From positions 1,269,001 through 1,333,000 of the forward strand of contig NZ_CP083746.1 in the NCBI RefSeq assembly GCF_020151015.1: DNA of 64,000 nt. Reading direction: 5' to 3'. The notes under the pieces were generated by a model that saw nothing but the letters and a program-made list of their open reading frames with translations, was not told the origin of the DNA and searched no databases. This document shows, piece after piece, positions 18,175-26,036 of this stretch; position 1 is the first letter of the stretch; each line of letters starts with the position of its first letter. The translations under genes and the position numbers were made by a program. The DNA is from Pseudomonas sp. p1(2021b). GTDB taxonomy: Bacteria > Pseudomonadota > Gammaproteobacteria > Pseudomonadales > Pseudomonadaceae.

Positions 18175-18278
18175 CCCTGTAGGAGCGGGCTTGTCCCGCG
18201 ATTGGGCCGACCCCGATATCACCGTCGTCTGGCAAAGGCGTTGCCCTTGATCGCGGGACAAGCCCGCTCCCACAGGGG
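18175..18278. repeat. Inverted REP pair
   Basis: Units near 18175-18204 (CCTGTAGGAGCGGGCTTGTC) and 18249-18278 (inverse, ending GCTCCCACAGGGG), between the PPK2-type gene and the downstream transporter gene. Confidence 0.88.
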
Positions 18279-18425
18279 AATGCACCGGTTGCCTGGGCCG
18301 GCACAGGCACCCATGCCTTCCCGGAATAACCCGATGAATTATTTTCCCACCACTTTTCCCCAGCCCGGTACTCCAAACCTCGTAGAATTTCCACACCCTT
18401 GCCATGGGCCTGATTCGAGGACGCT

Positions 18426-19394
18426 ATGCACATTTCTTCCGGACGCTGGGTCTACGGCCTGTTCCTGGCACTTCTGACCGCGCTGCTCTGGGGCATCCTG
18501 CCGATCAAGCTCAAGCAGGTGTTGCAGGTAATGGACCCGGTGACTGTCACCTGGTACCGCCTGCTGGTCTCCGGCGGCCTGCTGTTCGCCTGGCTGGCGG
18601 CCAACCGGCGCCTGCCCGCGTTCGACAAGCTCGGGCGCAAGGGCTATGGCCTGGTGGCGGTGGCCGTGTGCGGCTTGGTGGGCAACTACGTGTTGTACCT
18701 GGTCGGGCTCAACCTGCTCAGCCCCGGTACCGCGCAACTGGTGGTGCAGCTCGGCCCGGTACTGCTGCTGGTGGCCAGCGTGTTCGTGTTCAAGGAGCGC
18801 TTCAGCCTGGGGCAGGGCCTGGGGCTGCTGGTACTGCTGGCCGGTTTCGGCCTGTTTTTCAACCAGCGCCTGGAAGAGCTGCTGACCTCGCTGGGCACCT
18901 ACACCACTGGCGTGCTGACCATCATCCTGGCCACCAGTATCTGGGTGTTCTATGCCTTGAGCCAGAAGCAACTGCTGACGGTGTGGCATTCGCAGCAGGT
19001 GATGATGGTGATCTACCTGTGCTGCGCCGTGCTGCTCACGCCCTGGGTGCATCCGCTGGAAGCGTTGCAGTTGAGCCCATTGCAGGGATGGTTGCTGCTG
19101 GCGTGCTGCCTCAACACCCTGGTGGCCTATGGCGCCTTCGCCGAGGCACTGGCCCATTGGGAGGCCTCGCGGGTGAGCGCGACCCTGGCGTTGACGCCGC
19201 TGGTGACCTTCGTCGCGGTGGCACTGGCGGCCTGGTTGTGGCCGGCGTATGTGCATGCCGAGGACATCAATGCCCTGGGGTATGTAGGGGCCGTGACGGT
19301 GGTACTGGGCTCGGCGCTGGTGGCCCTGGGGCCCTCGCTGGTGGCCGGCTGGCGCGCGCGACGGGCCAGAATGCGCGCACGCGCCCTTTTATAG
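18426..19394 (+). CDS. EamA/RhaT-type DMT superfamily transporter
   Basis: 322 residues with about ten hydrophobic helices in two EamA repeats (LLTALLWGILPIKLKQVL in the first; ILATSIWVFYALSQKQLL in the second). FNQRLEELL lies between the repeats. Inner-membrane exporter or permease of unknown substrate. The C-terminal basic tail (GWRARRARMRARALL) ends in sequence that is part of the downstream duplicated block, so the natural C-terminus may have been altered. Confidence 0.85.
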   Translation: MHISSGRWVYGLFLALLTALLWGILPIKLKQVLQVMDPVTVTWYRLLVSGGLLFAWLAANRRLPAFDKLGRKGYGLVAVAVCGLVGNYVLYLVGLNLLSPGTAQLVVQLGPVLLLVASVFVFKERFSLGQGLGLLVLLAGFGLFFNQRLEELLTSLGTYTTGVLTIILATSIWVFYALSQKQLLTVWHSQQVMMVIYLCCAVLLTPWVHPLEALQLSPLQGWLLLACCLNTLVAYGAFAEALAHWEASRVSATLALTPLVTFVAVALAAWLWPAYVHAEDINALGYVGAVTVVLGSALVALGPSLVAGWRARRARMRARALL

Positions 19395-19629
19395 GAGCGG
19401 CCTTGTGCCGCGATCGGGCGCGAAGCGGCCGTAAACCCTGCGACCGCGTTCTGCCAGGTGTGCCGTGCAAGCAGGCTCTACGGCCGCTTCGCGCCCGATC
19501 GCGGCACAAGGCCGCTCCTACAGGGGGCGTGCGCGTATTTGAGGGTTAGCCTTTGGCCCCCGGAGCCAGCATGTTCTCCGGCCTCACCCACTGGTCGAAT
19601 TGCTCGTTGGTCAGGTACTTCAGCTCCAG
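19364..19629. repeat. Tandem duplication, copy 1 (REP pair plus fumC 3' end)
   Basis: Starts at GGCCAGAATGCGCGCACGCG and runs through an inverted REP pair (units near 19391-19420 and 19497-19525, class GTAGGAGCGGCCTTGTGCCGC) to CAGCTCCAG within a fumC-like segment. Nearly identical to 19637-19896; a few substitutions and a 9-base deletion in copy 2 distinguish them. Confidence 0.93.
19546..19629 (-). pseudogene. Duplicated 3' end of fumC
   Basis: This segment encodes the last 27 residues of fumarase ([20 protein letters not shown] then APGAKG) and the TAA stop, differing from the true gene by Ala for Thr before the final KG. It has no 5' part and is cut off at the junction with the second copy. 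Non-functional remnant of a local duplication. Confidence 0.9.
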
Positions 19630-19636
19630 GCCGGCT

Positions 19637-19896
19637 GGCCAGAATGCGCGCACGCGCTCTCTTGTAGGAGCGGCCTTGTGCCGCGATCGGGCGCGAAGCG
19701 GCCGTAAACCCTGCGACCGCGTTCTGCCAGGTGTGCCGTGCAAGCAGGCTCTACGGCCGCTTCGCGTCCGATCGCGGCACAAGGCCGCTGGGGGCGTGCG
19801 CGTATTTGAGGGTTAGCCTTTGGTCCCCGGAGCCAGCATGTTCTCCGGCCTCACCCACTGGTCGAATTGCTCGTTGGTCAGGTACTTCAGCTCCAG
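19637..19896. repeat. Tandem duplication, copy 2
   Basis: Second copy of the block at 19364-19629, merging into the intact fumC gene at its right end. Its right REP unit lacks CTCCTACAG, so only one full REP unit remains (near 19663-19690). Confidence 0.93.
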
Positions 19897-21207
19897 CGCC
19901 GCCTCACGCAGCGTCTTGCCTTCGCCATAGGCCTTCTTGGCGATCTCCGCGGCCTTGTCGTAGCCGATGTGCGGGTTCAGCGCCGTCACCAGCATCAGCC
20001 CCCGCTCCAGGTGCGCGGCCATCTGCTCGGCGTCCGGCTCGATGCCCGCCACGCAGTGCTGCTGGAAGTTGTGGCAGCCATCGGCCAGCAGCTCGATCGA
20101 CTGCAGCAGGTTATGAATGATCACCGGCTTGAACACGTTCAGTTGCAAGTGCCCCTGGCTGGCAGCAAAGCCGATGGCGGCATCGTTGCCCAGCACTTGG
20201 CAGGCCAGCATCGACAGCGCCTCGCACTGGGTCGGGTTGACCTTGCCCGGCATGATCGAGCTGCCCGGCTCGTTGGCCGGCAGGCGTACCTCCGCCAGCC
20301 CCGCCCGGGGCCCCGAGCCGAGCAGGCGTAGGTCGTTGGCGATCTTCATCAGGGCCACGGCGAGGGTCTTGAGGGCACCGGCCAGGGTGGTCAGCGGCTC
20401 ATGGCCGGCGAGGGCGGCGAACTTGTTCGGTGCGGTGACGAAGGGCAGGCCCGACAGCGCCGCCAGCTCCGCGGCGATGGCCTCGGCGAACCCGTGCGGG
20501 GCATTCAGGCCCGTGCCCACTGCAGTCCCGCCCTGGGCCAGTTCGCACACCGCCGGCAGGCTGACGCGGATCGCCCGCTGGGCGTAGTCGAGCTGGGCGA
20601 CGAACGCCGACAGCTCCTGGCCGAAGGTGATGGGGGTGGCGTCCATCATGTGGGTGCGGCCGGTCTTGACCAGGTGCTGGTGGCGCGCCGACAGCTCCGC
20701 CAGCCCCGCCGACAACTCGGCGATCGCCGGCAGCAGCTTGTGGTGCACCGCCTGGGCGGCGGCGATGTGCATGGCGGTAGGGAAGCAGTCGTTGGAGCTC
20801 TGGGAGCGGTTGACGTGGTCGTTCGGGTGCACCGGCGCCTTGCCGCCACGGCCCTTGCCGGCCAGCTCGTTGGCGCGGCCGGCGATCACCTCGTTGACGT
20901 TCATGTTGCTCTGGGTGCCGCTGCCGGTCTGCCAGACGACGAGCGGGAACTGGTCGTCATGTTCACCGGCGAGCACTTCGTCGGCAGCCTGCTCGATGAG
21001 CCGGGCGATATCCGCCGGCAGGTCGCCGTTGCGGTCGTTGACGCGCGCGGCGGCCTTCTTGACCAGGGCCAGGGCGTGCAGCACGGCCAGGGGCATGCGC
21101 TCCTTGCCGATGGCGAAGTTGATCAGCGAACGCTGGGTTTGCGCGCCCCAGTAGGCGTCCTCTGGAACTTCGACCGGGCCCAGGCTGTCTGTCTCGATAC
21201 GGCTCAT
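19813..21207 (-). CDS. fumC: Class II fumarate hydratase
   Basis: 464 residues, typical for FumC. Visible are the superfamily signature [11 protein letters not shown], the conserved [17 protein letters not shown], and [14 protein letters not shown] carrying active-site His and Ser/Asn residues. It is an oxygen-stable, iron-independent enzyme converting fumarate and malate in the TCA cycle, cytosolic homotetramer. Many pseudomonads induce fumC under iron limitation or oxidative stress; no Fur box was identified by eye here. Its 3' end has been copied downstream (see the duplication at 19364-19896). Confidence 0.96.
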   Translation of the reverse strand: MSRIETDSLGPVEVPEDAYWGAQTQRSLINFAIGKERMPLAVLHALALVKKAAARVNDRNGDLPADIARLIEQAADEVLAGEHDDQFPLVVWQTGSGTQSNMNVNEVIAGRANELAGKGRGGKAPVHPNDHVNRSQSSNDCFPTAMHIAAAQAVHHKLLPAIAELSAGLAELSARHQHLVKTGRTHMMDATPITFGQELSAFVAQLDYAQRAIRVSLPAVCELAQGGTAVGTGLNAPHGFAEAIAAELAALSGLPFVTAPNKFAALAGHEPLTTLAGALKTLAVALMKIANDLRLLGSGPRAGLAEVRLPANEPGSSIMPGKVNPTQCEALSMLACQVLGNDAAIGFAASQGHLQLNVFKPVIIHNLLQSIELLADGCHNFQQHCVAGIEPDAEQMAAHLERGLMLVTALNPHIGYDKAAEIAKKAYGEGKTLREAALELKYLTNEQFDQWVRPENMLAPGTKG

Positions 21208-21361
21208 ACTGCGTTCACTCCTTTGTCAGTCCGAAACCGCAGTTTAGGCCCTGAATCGACAGAGCGGTTCCGTCGCTCGTCGCGCCACTTGAGCACTGTG
21301 CCCGCTGCGGCGCAGAATGCTCTTCTCTGAGGTAACCCCTCCCTCTCTTGAAGGAAATGCA

Positions 21362-21889
21362 ATGACCCGTCTCCGTGCCCTTTGCGCCGCCGCCGCCGTT
21401 ACCCTGGCCTTCGCCAGTGGCCAGGTCCTGGCCGCCACCGCCAGCCACAACGCCGCCGCGGAAAAATTCCTGACCCTGGCCAACGCCGACAAGCTGGGCA
21501 CCCCGGTCTACATGCAGGTCCAGCAGATGTTCGCCCAGCGCTTCGCCCAGACCAAGGCGCCGACCTCCAAGCAAGCCGTGCTGGAGAGCTACCAGGCCAA
21601 GGCCAACGCCGCCCTGGACAACGCCATCGGCTGGAACAAGATCAAGCCGGACATGGTCAAGCTGTACACCGACACCTTCACCGAGGCCGAGCTCAAGGAC
21701 CTGGTCAAGTTCTACGAGTCGCCGCTGGGCCGCAAGGTCATGCGCGAGATGCCCAAGGTCACCCAGCAGTCGGCCCAGATGACCCAGGCCAAGCTCGAGC
21801 CTGCGGTGCCTGTGGTCAACAAGCTGCTCGACGACATGACCAAGGAACTGGACCCCAACGCCGGCAAGGCCGCACCCGCGAAGAAGTGA
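21362..21889 (+). CDS. DUF2059 periplasmic protein
   Basis: 175 residues from the ATG at 21362 with an AAGGA site; the longer frame from 21317 lacks a plausible ribosome-binding site and would bury the signal peptide. The signal peptide (ALCAAAAVTLAFASGQVLAA) is followed by an all-helical domain with FTEAELKDLVKFYESPLGRK, the diagnostic DUF2059 segment. The C-terminus is Ala/Lys-rich. Function unknown; located in the periplasm. A bolA-like gene follows 10 bases later, probably co-transcribed. Confidence 0.88.
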   Translation: MTRLRALCAAAAVTLAFASGQVLAATASHNAAAEKFLTLANADKLGTPVYMQVQQMFAQRFAQTKAPTSKQAVLESYQAKANAALDNAIGWNKIKPDMVKLYTDTFTEAELKDLVKFYESPLGRKVMREMPKVTQQSAQMTQAKLEPAVPVVNKLLDDMTKELDPNAGKAAPAKK

Positions 21890-21899
21890 GTAACGCCCG

Positions 21900-22196
21900 A
21901 TGAGCATGCAGCAACGCATCGAACAGCAGCTGGCGCCGCTGGCCACGCAGCACCTTGAAGTGCACAACGAAAGCCACATGCACAGCCGTGGCCAGGAGAC
22001 CCACTACAAGGCGGTGCTGGTCAGCGAGCAGTTCGCCGGGTTGAACAGCGTCAAGCGCCACCAGAAGGTCTACGCCACCATGGGTGAGCTGATGGGGCAG
22101 ATCCATGCCCTGGCCATCCACACCTACACCCCGGAGGAATGGGCGGCGGTCGGCTCAGCGCCGGCCTCGCCGGTGTGCGCGGGCGGCGGGCACTGA
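21900..22196 (+). CDS. BolA family protein
   Basis: 98 residues. The BolA fold is shown by LEVHNESHMHSRGQETHYKA and SVKRHQKVYATMGELM (family pattern RHR.VY; here RHQKVY). BolA proteins partner with monothiol glutaredoxins in iron-sulfur handling and affect cell morphology and stress responses. The C-terminal tail (VGSAPASPVCAGGGH) includes a late Cys. Ten bases after the DUF2059 gene. Confidence 0.88.
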   Translation: MSMQQRIEQQLAPLATQHLEVHNESHMHSRGQETHYKAVLVSEQFAGLNSVKRHQKVYATMGELMGQIHALAIHTYTPEEWAAVGSAPASPVCAGGGH

Positions 22197-22251
22197 ATCC
22201 TTTTCGGTATTCTGGTAGACTTCGTCGTCATTGGGGCCGCGTTGCGGCCCG

Positions 22252-22336
22252 TTCGCGGGACAAGCCCGCTCCTACAGGTACAGCGCCGCTGTCAAGGTGG
22301 CGCTGGTCCTGTAGGAGCGGGCTTGCCCCGCGATTG
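22252..22336. repeat. Inverted REP pair
   Basis: Units near 22252-22278 (CGCGGGACAAGCCCGCTCCT) and 22309-22336 (inverse), in the gap between the BolA-family gene and trhO. Confidence 0.88.
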
Positions 22337-22405
22337 CATTTCTGAAAACGGTAATTTGTCATCCGGTCCGCCCTTTGCGAGGGCGACCACCTGGAGAATC
22401 GATTC

Positions 22406-23338
22406 ATGACCCAAGCTATCGTCGTGGCGGCGTTGTACAAGTTCGTCACCCTGGAAGACTACGTCGAGCTGCGCGAGCCGCTGCTCAAGACCATGGTCGA
22501 CAACGGCGTCAAAGGCACTTTGCTGCTGGCCCTCGAAGGCATCAACGGCACCGTCTCGGGCACCCGTGAAGGCATCGATGGCCTGCTCGCCTGGCTGCGC
22601 AGCGACCCGCGCCTGGTGGACATCGACCACAAGGAATCCTACTGCGACGAGCAGCCGTTCTACCGCACCAAGGTCAAGCTCAAGAAAGAGATCGTCACCC
22701 TGGGCGTGCCGGGCGTGGACCCGAACCACAAGGTCGGCACCTACGTCGAGCCCAAGGACTGGAACGCCCTGATCAGCGACCCCGAGGTGCTGCTGATCGA
22801 CACCCGCAACGACTACGAAGTGGCCATCGGCACCTTCAAGGGCGCCATCGACCCCAAGACCGAGACCTTCCGCCAGTTCCCCGACTACATCAAGGCCAAC
22901 TTCGACCCCAGCCGGCACAAGAAGGTTGCGATGTTCTGCACCGGCGGTATCCGCTGTGAAAAAGCCTCCAGCTACATGCTCGGTGAAGGCTTCGAGGAGG
23001 TCTATCATCTTAAGGGCGGCATCCTGAAATACTTCGAGGAAGTGCCTCAGGAAGAAAGCCTCTGGGACGGCGACTGCTTCGTCTTCGACAACCGGGTCAC
23101 GGTGCGCCATGACCTGACCGAGGGCGAGTACGACCAGTGCCATGCCTGCCGCCACCCGATCAGCGTGGAGGACCGTGCGTCCGAGCACTATTCGCCAGGC
23201 ATCAGCTGCCCGCATTGCTGGGACAGCCTGAGCGAGAAGACCCGGCGCAGCGCCATCGACCGGCAGAAGCAGATCGAGCTGGCCAAGGCGCGCAACCTGC
23301 CTCACCCGATCGGTTACAACTACAAAGCCGAGGCCTGA
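22406..23338 (+). CDS. trhO: tRNA uridine(34) hydroxylase TrhO (YceA), rhodanese domain
   Basis: 310 residues, the family's usual size. An N-terminal ferredoxin-like domain ([17 protein letters not shown]) precedes a rhodanese domain with the active-site Cys in [18 protein letters not shown]-terminal Cys cluster ([12 protein letters not shown]) follows. TrhO makes 5-hydroxyuridine at the wobble position of certain tRNAs using oxygen. Four bases separate its stop from the start of the next gene, suggesting a trhO - DsbA-like - ABC exporter operon. Confidence 0.93.
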   Translation: MTQAIVVAALYKFVTLEDYVELREPLLKTMVDNGVKGTLLLALEGINGTVSGTREGIDGLLAWLRSDPRLVDIDHKESYCDEQPFYRTKVKLKKEIVTLGVPGVDPNHKVGTYVEPKDWNALISDPEVLLIDTRNDYEVAIGTFKGAIDPKTETFRQFPDYIKANFDPSRHKKVAMFCTGGIRCEKASSYMLGEGFEEVYHLKGGILKYFEEVPQEESLWDGDCFVFDNRVTVRHDLTEGEYDQCHACRHPISVEDRASEHYSPGISCPHCWDSLSEKTRRSAIDRQKQIELAKARNLPHPIGYNYKAEA

Positions 23339-23342
23339 CTGC

Positions 23343-23975
23343 ATGTCCGCACGCCTGCTGTATGTGATGGACCCGATGTGCTCCTGGTGCTGGGGCTTCG
23401 CCCCGGTCGCTGAGGCGCTGATCGCCCAGGCCCGTACGGCCGGCGTGCCGGCGCGCCTGGTGCCCGGCGGGCTGCGCTCGGGCAGCAGTGCCCTGGACGC
23501 CTCGACCCGCCGCTACATCCTCGAGCACTGGCAGGCGGTCGCCGAGGCCACCGGCCAGGCCTTCCGCTTCGAAGGCGCCATGCCCGATGGCTTCGTCTAC
23601 GACACCGAGCCTGCCTGCCGCGCCCTGGTGGCGGCCCGCGAGCTCGATGCCGAGCGTGCCTGGCCATTGCTGGCAGCGATACAGCGGGCCTTCTACGAGC
23701 AGGGCGTGGATGTCACCCGGGCCCCGCAGCTGGTGGAATTGGCCGAACAGGTCGGTTTCGACCGTGCACGTTTCGCCGAAGCGTTCTCCAGCCCCGATAC
23801 CCGTACCGCCACCGCAGCCGACTTCAGTTGGGTGCAAGACCTCGGTATCGCCGGCTTCCCGACCCTGCTGGCCGAGCGCAATGGCCAGCTGGCCCTGCTG
23901 ACCAACGGCTACCAGCCGCTGGAGCGCCTGCAACCCTTGCTCGGCCGTTGGCTGCAGCAGGCCGCCTGTGCTTGA
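23343..23975 (+). CDS. DsbA-family (FrnE-like) thioredoxin-fold protein
   Basis: 210 residues with no signal peptide. The CxxC motif is near the N-terminus (MDPMCSWCWGFAP), and the helical insertion and DLGIAGFPTLL segment (cis-Pro before Thr) are as in DsbA/HCCA-like oxidoreductases. Probably a cytosolic dithiol oxidoreductase; substrate unknown. Starts 4 bp after trhO and overlaps the ABC transporter gene by 8 bp. Confidence 0.85.
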   Translation: MSARLLYVMDPMCSWCWGFAPVAEALIAQARTAGVPARLVPGGLRSGSSALDASTRRYILEHWQAVAEATGQAFRFEGAMPDGFVYDTEPACRALVAARELDAERAWPLLAAIQRAFYEQGVDVTRAPQLVELAEQVGFDRARFAEAFSSPDTRTATAADFSWVQDLGIAGFPTLLAERNGQLALLTNGYQPLERLQPLLGRWLQQAACA

Positions 23976-25800
23976 CCTGCCGGGGTCGTCCGACCCTGTG
24001 CCGGGGAAGGCCCCCGCTGTGCCCGATCGCTTGAGCTGGGCGGAAATCCGCCGCCTGGCCCTGCACCACAAGAAAGCCCTGTGGACTGCCAACCTGGTGG
24101 CCGTGCTCGCCGCCCTGTGCAGCGTGCCGATCCCGTTGCTGCTGCCGTTGCTGGTGGACGAAGTGCTGCTGGGCCATGGCGACGCCGCGCTCAAGTGGAT
24201 GAACCACTTCCTGCCCGGCAGCTGGCAGGTGGCGGCCGGCTACATCGGCCTGATGCTGTTCGCCACCCTCGGCCTGCGCCTGGCCGCGCTGGCCTTCAAC
24301 GTGGTCCAGGCCAAGCTGTTCGCGGGCCTGGCCAAGGACATCGTGTACCGTTTGCGCATCCGCCTGATCGAGCGGCTCAAGCGGATCTCCCTCAAGGAGT
24401 ACGAAAGCCTGGGCAGCGGAACGGTGACCACGCACCTGGTCACCGACCTGGACACCCTGGACAAATTCGTCGGCGAGACTCTGAGCCGCTTCCTGGTGGC
24501 CGTGCTCACCCTCACCGGCACGGCCGCCATCCTGATCTGGATGCACTGGCAGCTGGCCATGCTGATCCTGCTGTTCAACCCGCTGGTGATCTACTTCACC
24601 GTGCAACTGGGCAAGCGGGTCAAGCACCTGAAGAAGCTGGAGAACGACAGCACCGCACGCTTCACCCAAGCCCTGGCCGAAACCCTGGACGCCATCCAGG
24701 AGGTGCGCGCCGGCAACCGCCAGGGCTATTTCCTCGGCCGCCTGGGCCTGCGGGCCCGTGAGGTGCGCGACTATGCCGTGGCCTCGCAGTGGAAGAGCGA
24801 CGCCAGCGGCCGTGCCAGCGGGCTGTTGTTCCAGTTCGGTATCGATATCTTCCGCGCCGCGGCCATGCTCACGGTGCTGTTCTCCGACTTGTCCATCGGC
24901 CAGATGCTGGCGGTGTTCAGCTATCTGTGGTTCATGATCGGGCCGGTGGAGCAGTTGCTCAACCTGCAATATGCCTACTACGCCGCCGGCGGCGCCCTGA
25001 GCCGGCTCAACGAGCTGCTGGCGCGGGCCGACGAACCCCAGTACCCGGCGGCCGTCGACCCCTTCGCCGGGCGCGACACGGTCGGCATCGAGGTGCGTGA
25101 CCTGCGTTTCGCCTATGCCGAGGAGCCGGTGCTGGAGCACCTGGACCTGTCCATCGCCGCCGGCGAGAAGGTGGCGATCGTGGGGGCCAGCGGCGGTGGC
25201 AAGAGCACCCTTGTGCAGCTGCTGCTGGGCCTGTACAGCGCCCAGGCCGGTACCATCCGCTTCGGCGGTGCGAGCCTCCAGGAAATCGGCTACGAGACCC
25301 TGCGCGAGAACGTCGCGGTGGTACTGCAGCACCCCTCGCTGTTCAACGACAGCGTGCGCGCCAACCTCACCCTGGGCCGCGACTGCAGCGACGAGGCCTG
25401 CTGGCAAGCCCTGCGCATCGCCCAGCTGGATGCCACCATCGCCGCCTTGCCCCAGGGCCTGGACAGCGTGGTGGGGCGCTCCGGCGTGCGCCTGTCGGGC
25501 GGCCAGCGCCAGCGCCTGGCGATCGCCCGGATGATCCTGGCCGAGCCCAAGGTGGTGATCCTCGACGAAGCCACCTCGGCCCTGGACGCCGCTACCGAGT
25601 ACAACCTGCACCAGGCCATGGCGCGTTTCCTGAGCGGGCGTACCACCTTGATCATCGCCCACCGCTTGTCTGCGGTTAAACAGGCGGACCGGGTGCTGGT
25701 GTTCGACGGTGGGCATGTGGCCGAAGATGGCGACCACCAGCAACTGATCGCCGAGGGTGGGCTGTATGCCAAGCTATATGGGCACTTGCAGCAAACCTGA
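23968..25800 (+). CDS. ABC exporter, fused membrane and ATPase domains
   Basis: 610 residues from a GTG start overlapping the previous stop. The N-terminal half is an ABC type-1 transmembrane domain with about six helices. The C-terminal half has Walker A (GASGGGKSTL), Q-loop (VVLQHPSLF), signature LSGGQRQRLAIARM, Walker B (VVILDEATSALD) and H-loop (LIIAHRL). It works as a homodimeric half-transporter of the MsbA/multidrug or lipid exporter kind. Substrate unknown. Translational overlap with the DsbA-like gene indicates one operon. Confidence 0.9.
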   Translation: MLDLPGSSDPVPGKAPAVPDRLSWAEIRRLALHHKKALWTANLVAVLAALCSVPIPLLLPLLVDEVLLGHGDAALKWMNHFLPGSWQVAAGYIGLMLFATLGLRLAALAFNVVQAKLFAGLAKDIVYRLRIRLIERLKRISLKEYESLGSGTVTTHLVTDLDTLDKFVGETLSRFLVAVLTLTGTAAILIWMHWQLAMLILLFNPLVIYFTVQLGKRVKHLKKLENDSTARFTQALAETLDAIQEVRAGNRQGYFLGRLGLRAREVRDYAVASQWKSDASGRASGLLFQFGIDIFRAAAMLTVLFSDLSIGQMLAVFSYLWFMIGPVEQLLNLQYAYYAAGGALSRLNELLARADEPQYPAAVDPFAGRDTVGIEVRDLRFAYAEEPVLEHLDLSIAAGEKVAIVGASGGGKSTLVQLLLGLYSAQAGTIRFGGASLQEIGYETLRENVAVVLQHPSLFNDSVRANLTLGRDCSDEACWQALRIAQLDATIAALPQGLDSVVGRSGVRLSGGQRQRLAIARMILAEPKVVILDEATSALDAATEYNLHQAMARFLSGRTTLIIAHRLSAVKQADRVLVFDGGHVAEDGDHQQLIAEGGLYAKLYGHLQQT

Positions 25801-25860
25801 CGGTTTCGCGGGGTTGGCCGGGCTCGATATCGCCGTCGCCTGGCAAGGGCTTCGCCCTTG

Positions 25861-25934
25861 ATCGCGGGGCAAGCCCGCTCCTACAAGAATCTGCAATACA
25901 TCCCCCTGTGGGAGCGGGCTTGCCCCGCGATTGG
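25861..25934. repeat. Inverted REP pair
   Basis: Units near 25861-25886 (ATCGCGGGGCAAGCCCGCTC) and 25905-25934 (inverse) after the ABC exporter gene. Confidence 0.88.
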
Positions 25935-26036
25935 GCCGAGTAATGGCCTAAAATACCCGTCGAATCCCTGGCAAATGGCCTACGCTGTGCTTGTCTGGGT
26001 CGTCATGCGCCTTCCTGCCTCGGTGACAAGGATTAC

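Noticed and set aside
19364..19896. Possible CRISPR-like repeat array
   Set aside because: Only two long copies with REP hairpins and a gene fragment; no short regular repeats with unique spacers.
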